Positions 63,345-64,000 of a DNA stretch of 64,000 nucleotides are shown here, piece by piece; position 1 is the first letter of the stretch; every line of letters starts with the position of its first letter. A program made the position numbers and the translations under genes. Source of the DNA: Annona cherimola (Eukaryota > Streptophyta > Magnoliopsida > Magnoliales > Annonaceae); the NCBI GenBank assembly GCA_030490835.1, contig CM059972.1, positions 18,267,764 through 18,331,763 on the forward strand, in the 5' to 3' direction. The notes beneath the pieces are model-generated. The model saw nothing but the letters and a program-made list of their open reading frames with translations. It was not told where the DNA came from and ran no database searches.

Positions 63345-63835
63345 ATGAGCTATTCCAGTGCGGCGCAACTGCACCGGAACAACGGTACATTTGATCAAAA
63401 ATGGGCCTTACACATATTAGAATGCAATGAAACTTTATATAATTATTTATCCATGTATAAATTTTATAGCAAATGATTTACATGTTGAAAAAACCACTTT
63501 AAAGTTGTTATTTACATCAAACTATTTTATTACGTTGAATTTGTACCATTTTCAGATGGGGTCCATACACATCTACTCCACCAATTGTATTTAGAATAGT
63601 GTATTCTATTATCATACCAATTTTCATCCCAATCGGATATGTGTATGAACCCTATCTGAAAATGGTACAAATTCAACGTAATAAAATAATTTGACGTAAA
63701 TGACAACTTTAAAGTTGTTTTTTCAACATTTAAACCATTTGCTATAAAATTTATATATGGTTAAATGATTGTATAAAGTTTTATTACATTCTAATATATG
63801 TGGGGCCCACTTTTGAGCAAATGTACAATCTGTGT
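63345..63835. repeat. Third unit plus inverted copy, forming a hairpin
   Basis: The third unit (about 63347-63590) is followed by a reverse-complement copy (about 63600-63835). For example, gttgaatttgtaccattttc at 63534-63553 is answered by gaaaatggtacaaattcaac at 63658-63677. The arms are about 200 bases, a head-to-head arrangement of the same repeat. Confidence 0.8.
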
Positions 63836-64000
63836 GTATATATATATTCAGGTGGGGATTCTTCGCGGCCGCCGGACGGAACCGTCGGCAACGCGATAGC
63901 GACAGCGAGATACATGTGACCGCGGCGTCGTTTTTCTGTTGGTTATCCACACTCATTCCACAGTTTAGATTAGGAATGTATTCCTTGTTGGACGAAACAT
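63836..64000. other. GC-rich end of the window, nothing identified
   Basis: A change to GC-rich text (ttcgcggccgccggacggaa) right after the repeat cluster. It could be the edge of another element or gene, but the window stops. Confidence 0.35.

Overview
The window is nuclear DNA of a flowering plant. It holds six intron-bearing, plant-type genes with GT-AG introns (plus one GC-AG intron), two of them with chloroplast functions. The AT-rich space between them is crowded with plant transposable elements: copia, a solo LTR, LINE relics, SINEs, and MITEs of Harbinger, Mutator and hAT type. I cannot place the species from the sequence alone.

Layout. Positions 1-22,090 hold no intact host gene. 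This part contains fold-back repeats, a segment (2395-5160) paralogous to DNA further right, a solo LTR (7164-8506), and a nearly intact copia retrotransposon (9690-14963) sitting inside a decayed LINE. It also holds a second LINE RNase H relic (18767-19230) and several MITE relics. From 22,090 to about 60,430 the window is genic. The order is an MscS-like mechanosensitive channel (MSL10-like, +, 22861-27564), a plastid-type NAD(P)-binding Rossmann protein (-, 33084-30398), ribosomal protein uS3/RPS3 (+, 35010-39760), the RPA 70 kDa subunit RPA1 (+, 42457-44881), the peroxisomal RING E3 ligase PEX10 (-, 55012-45692), and the chloroplast NDH subunit NdhU (+, 56648-60425). From 60,430 to the end there are dispersed repeats and a tandem/inverted repeat cluster, with no gene I can recognise.

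All six gene models were assembled by hand from splice signals. Every model keeps an open frame end to end, with summed exon lengths divisible by three. The genes do not form a pathway: they act in membrane tension sensing, plastid redox (probable), translation, DNA replication/repair, peroxisome import and cyclic electron flow. RPS3 and the Rossmann gene are divergent, as are NdhU and PEX10, so each pair shares an upstream region.

No new multi-gene system is visible. The most informative material is evolutionary. Segment A (2395-5160) is a decayed copy of the flanks of the Rossmann gene plus the RPS3 promoter. Comparing it with segment B gives matching empty sites for three MITEs. The copia copy looks very recent (one LTR difference seen) yet carries a stop and a frameshift in gag. 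PEX10 intron 1 holds a hAT-like element with telomere-like repeats, a roughly 800-bp fold-back and a SINE.
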